Source of the DNA: Bacteroidota bacterium
GTDB lineage: Bacteria; Bacteroidota; Bacteroidia; Chitinophagales; Chitinophagaceae
Direction of reading: 5' to 3'
DNA: 8,767 nt
Assembly: GCA_947441205.1 (NCBI GenBank)
Contig: CANETM010000061.1
Span: 1 to 8,767, forward strand
Shown: piece by piece, positions 7,138 through 8,767 of the stretch
Position numbering within the stretch: the stretch's first letter is position 1
Layout: the number at the start of each line of letters is the position of its first letter
Program-made: the position numbers and the translations under genes
The notes under the pieces: generated by a model
Database searches by the model: none
Told to the model about the DNA's origin: nothing
What the model saw: the letters and a program-made list of their open reading frames with translations, nothing else

Positions 7138-7145
7138 TAAAAAGC

Positions 7146-7442
7146 ATGAATAAAATAGTCAATAATTCAATTTTAGCATTTATAGGCAGATTGGCTATTA
7201 TTTGTAATTTTTTCACCCTTTTATCCTTGCTAATCATGTATGTTAAATGGGTTCATTTTCCGGGCATTTTATCGAGTTATTTTATAGGCCTGGGCATTGT
7301 GATGGGCCCCATTGTAAATATTAGTTTCTTGATATATTGGGCTGTGTTTAAATTATTTAAACAAGAAATTATAATTCCTAAATGGCAAACTATTTCCATT
7401 GTTTTCATGTTAATTGTTCAAATACTAACTGCCTTCGTTTAA
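7146..7442 (+). CDS. Small three-helix membrane protein of unknown function
   Basis: I do not recognise a named family. The 98-residue protein has three hydrophobic stretches: residues about 9-33, 41-71 and 80-98, the last running to the C-terminus. There is no signal-peptide cleavage pattern, no cysteine pair (one Cys, C20) and no catalytic motif. Charged residues are few and mostly basic, near the membrane edges (K3, R15, K34, K69, K72, K79), as in a small inner-membrane protein. It starts at ATG 7146 after an A-rich leader (TTAAAAAGC) without a Shine-Dalgarno sequence. The queuosine-precursor transporter begins 16 bp after its stop codon on the same strand, so the two are probably one transcript. 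It could be a small accessory protein of the transporter, or simply an unrelated co-transcribed gene. It is divergent from the YfhO-family gene, with a 79-bp shared spacer. Confidence 0.72.
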   Translation: MNKIVNNSILAFIGRLAIICNFFTLLSLLIMYVKWVHFPGILSSYFIGLGIVMGPIVNISFLIYWAVFKLFKQEIIIPKWQTISIVFMLIVQILTAFV

Positions 7443-7458
7443 TTTAAATTTATTCAAA

Positions 7459-8244
7459 ATGATTAATGCTATTCTTAAAGACAAACCCACAAAACTTTTT
7501 TTAGGGATAACTGCTTTTTTTGTCGCTAATGCCTTAATTGCAGAATGTATTGGTGGAAAGATATTTTCATTAGAAGGTGTGTTAGGTATACCGCCTGCCA
7601 ATTTCACTATTTTCGGTGAAAAAGGATTGTCCTTTAATTTAACCTGCGGCGTTTTATTATGGCCCTTAGAATTTGTCATTACAGATATCGTTAATGAATA
7701 TTATGGACCTAAGGCAGTTAAAAGAATTAGTATCACAGCGGTTAGTTTGATTTTATATGCATTTTTAATGTTTTACTTAGCAATGCACATTTCACCGGCT
7801 TCCTTTTGGGTAGGGTCGAAAGTGGATAATGGAGTGCCAAGTATGCAAGCTGCTTTTGAGGCCATCTTCGGACAAGGCATGTGGATTATTTTAGGAAGTT
7901 TAGGAGCCTTTTTAATTAGTCAATTTATTGATGTTATTGTTTTTCATAAAATCAAAAAGGTAACAGGGGAGAAGATGCCTTGGTTAAGGGCAACGGGTTC
8001 AACTTTGGTATCGCAATTGGTGGATAGTTTTGTAGTGCTTGTTATTGCATTTAAATTAGGCAACAACTGGACATGGAGTTTTGTCATTGCAGTATGCATT
8101 GTTAATTACATGTATAAGTTTGCAATGGCCATTATTTTAACTCCAGCAATTGCTTTTATAGAAGCGAGAATTGAAAACTATGTAGGACATGAAACAGCTA
8201 AAAAGATGAAATTAGCTGCAATGGGTGTTGATAATGAAATATAG
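7459..8244 (+). CDS. yhhQ: Queuosine precursor transporter, YhhQ (VUT) family
   Basis: The 261-residue inner-membrane protein belongs to the YhhQ family (formerly DUF165), which imports queuosine precursors such as preQ0 and preQ1 for wobble-base modification of GUN-decoding tRNAs. The family marks are VITDIVNEYYG (73-83), FLISQFIDVIVFHKIKK (151-167) and RATGSTLVSQLVDSFVV (177-193). About six membrane segments are visible, near residues 13-30, 61-76, 91-110, 139-162, 183-199 and 205-235. The protein is longer than the E. coli protein (about 220 residues): a loop of about 25 residues (34-58) after the first helix, containing EGVLGIPPANFTIFGEKG, seems to account for much of the difference and is what I expect of Bacteroidota members. 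The ATG at 7459 gives the usual short cytoplasmic start. No preQ1 riboswitch was seen upstream, and no queuosine synthesis gene lies in the window. It follows the small membrane protein gene by 16 bp. Confidence 0.93.
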   Translation: MINAILKDKPTKLFLGITAFFVANALIAECIGGKIFSLEGVLGIPPANFTIFGEKGLSFNLTCGVLLWPLEFVITDIVNEYYGPKAVKRISITAVSLILYAFLMFYLAMHISPASFWVGSKVDNGVPSMQAAFEAIFGQGMWIILGSLGAFLISQFIDVIVFHKIKKVTGEKMPWLRATGSTLVSQLVDSFVVLVIAFKLGNNWTWSFVIAVCIVNYMYKFAMAIILTPAIAFIEARIENYVGHETAKKMKLAAMGVDNEI

Positions 8245-8277
8245 CAGAAAAGGCTAGACTTGTAAATTCCTTAATTA

Positions 8278-8742
8278 TTAAAACTTTGACTTACTTAGCA
8301 ATAGTTTAATAGCAACCTTATCAATAGGCAGCGTCATATTTTCCTCGGTTAATTCACTCAGCGGCACCCATCTTAAATGTTCGGCTGTACCTTTTGCATC
8401 AGCAACTTGTTCAGGCAAAAAATCAAATGCTTTTTCTTTAGCGATGATGGTTTCTGTTTTATCAGAATGCACTAAATAGTAAATTGAAATAATTTGATCG
8501 GTATTATTAAATGCTGAAATCTGAAAAAAATCGGTGGTGTAAAAATGTTCTCCTACGTTTATATGTAAATTAGCTTCCTCCATAAATTCTCTTGCTAAAC
8601 CTTCTCTTGTCCCTTCGCCAATTTCCAAACCACCTCCGGGTAATTTTGTGATATAGCCTCCTCTTATATATTCGTCACTTACTAATAACCTTTCATGGCT
8701 ATCAATTAATATCCCATATACCCTCACATTGAAAAGCGCCAT
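8278..8742 (-). CDS. Nudix hydrolase
   Basis: The 154-residue protein is a single Nudix domain of normal length. The Nudix box GX5EX7REUXEEXGU spans residues 37-59: G37, E43, R51-E52, F53, E55-E56 and L59 are all in place, so the metal-binding glutamates are intact. The one departure is N58 where the consensus has Gly. KLPGGGLE (33-40) precedes it. The enzyme should hydrolyse a nucleoside diphosphate linked to another group, X, in the cytoplasm with Mg2+; candidates are damaged nucleotides, ADP-ribose or nucleotide sugars, and the sequence does not decide. The ATG at 8742 directly precedes the first strand (ALFNVRVYGILI). It converges on the transporter gene with a 33-bp gap that shows no good hairpin terminator. 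The upstream 25 bases to the window edge are AT-only-like leader, and its promoter is probably outside. Its nearness to the polysaccharide genes is likely coincidental. Confidence 0.92.
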   Translation of the reverse strand: MALFNVRVYGILIDSHERLLVSDEYIRGGYITKLPGGGLEIGEGTREGLAREFMEEANLHINVGEHFYTTDFFQISAFNNTDQIISIYYLVHSDKTETIIAKEKAFDFLPEQVADAKGTAEHLRWVPLSELTEENMTLPIDKVAIKLLLSKSKF

Positions 8743-8767
8743 AAAAAAATTATTTTAATTCAATACT

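Noticed and set aside
7067..7145. preQ1 riboswitch before the transporter pair
   Set aside because: Queuosine transporters can be riboswitch-controlled, but no preQ1 aptamer pattern (a small C-rich hairpin loop with an A-rich tail) can be made from these 79 bases.
7425..7679. 84-codon minus-strand ORF
   Set aside because: It is antisense to the start of the yhhQ gene and spans the end of the small membrane protein gene; its peptide looks like a reverse-frame shadow.
1..8767. Insertion sequence, CRISPR array, toxin-antitoxin pair, phage-defence genes or tRNA
   Set aside because: No transposase-like protein, regularly spaced repeats, paired small toxin and antitoxin genes, defence-family motifs or tRNA-like cloverleaf were found.

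Overview
The window reads as chromosomal DNA of a Bacteroidota bacterium, possibly Chitinophagaceae-like. The DNA is AT-rich. The start codons have A/T-rich leaders with almost no Shine-Dalgarno sequence. One candidate promoter carries the Bacteroidota -7 consensus TAnnTTTG. The YfhO-type membrane protein and the 261-residue queuosine-precursor transporter look like versions I know from this phylum. The genus is inferred, not shown. No tRNA, rRNA, CRISPR array, transposase or phage gene was seen.

Left part (1-4583) is a surface-polysaccharide region. It holds four family-2 glycosyltransferases (GT2) and one FkbM-type methyltransferase, in a strand pattern +, -, ++, -. The first GT2 runs off the left edge. 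A second GT2 faces it. Next comes a + strand pair 6 bp apart: a rhamnosyltransferase-like GT2 and an FkbM methyltransferase, which together could add and methylate a sugar. A GT2 on the minus strand follows, with its start codon overlapping the stop codon of the large membrane protein upstream of it. Between the FkbM gene and this last GT2 lies an unlisted 32-codon minus-strand reading frame. It resembles the N-terminus of a different class I SAM-dependent methyltransferase that stops just before its SAM-binding motif. I read it as a gene remnant and a recombination scar.

Middle (4583-7066): an 827-residue YfhO-family polytopic membrane protein, probably a GT-C-type transferase acting at the outer face of the inner membrane, co-transcribed with the downstream GT2.

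Right part (7146-8742) looks like housekeeping sequence. A small three-helix membrane protein of unknown function lies 16 bp before a YhhQ-family queuosine-precursor transporter. A convergent Nudix hydrolase follows.

The polysaccharide genes would cooperate in building and decorating a lipopolysaccharide O-chain, capsule or exopolysaccharide, but the product cannot be deduced from this window. The points most worth checking are the methyltransferase remnant at 3554-3652, the mosaic layout around it, the similar TTATCTTGTA-type motif upstream of two unrelated genes, and the small membrane protein paired with the transporter. I did not find convincing evidence of a wholly new system.
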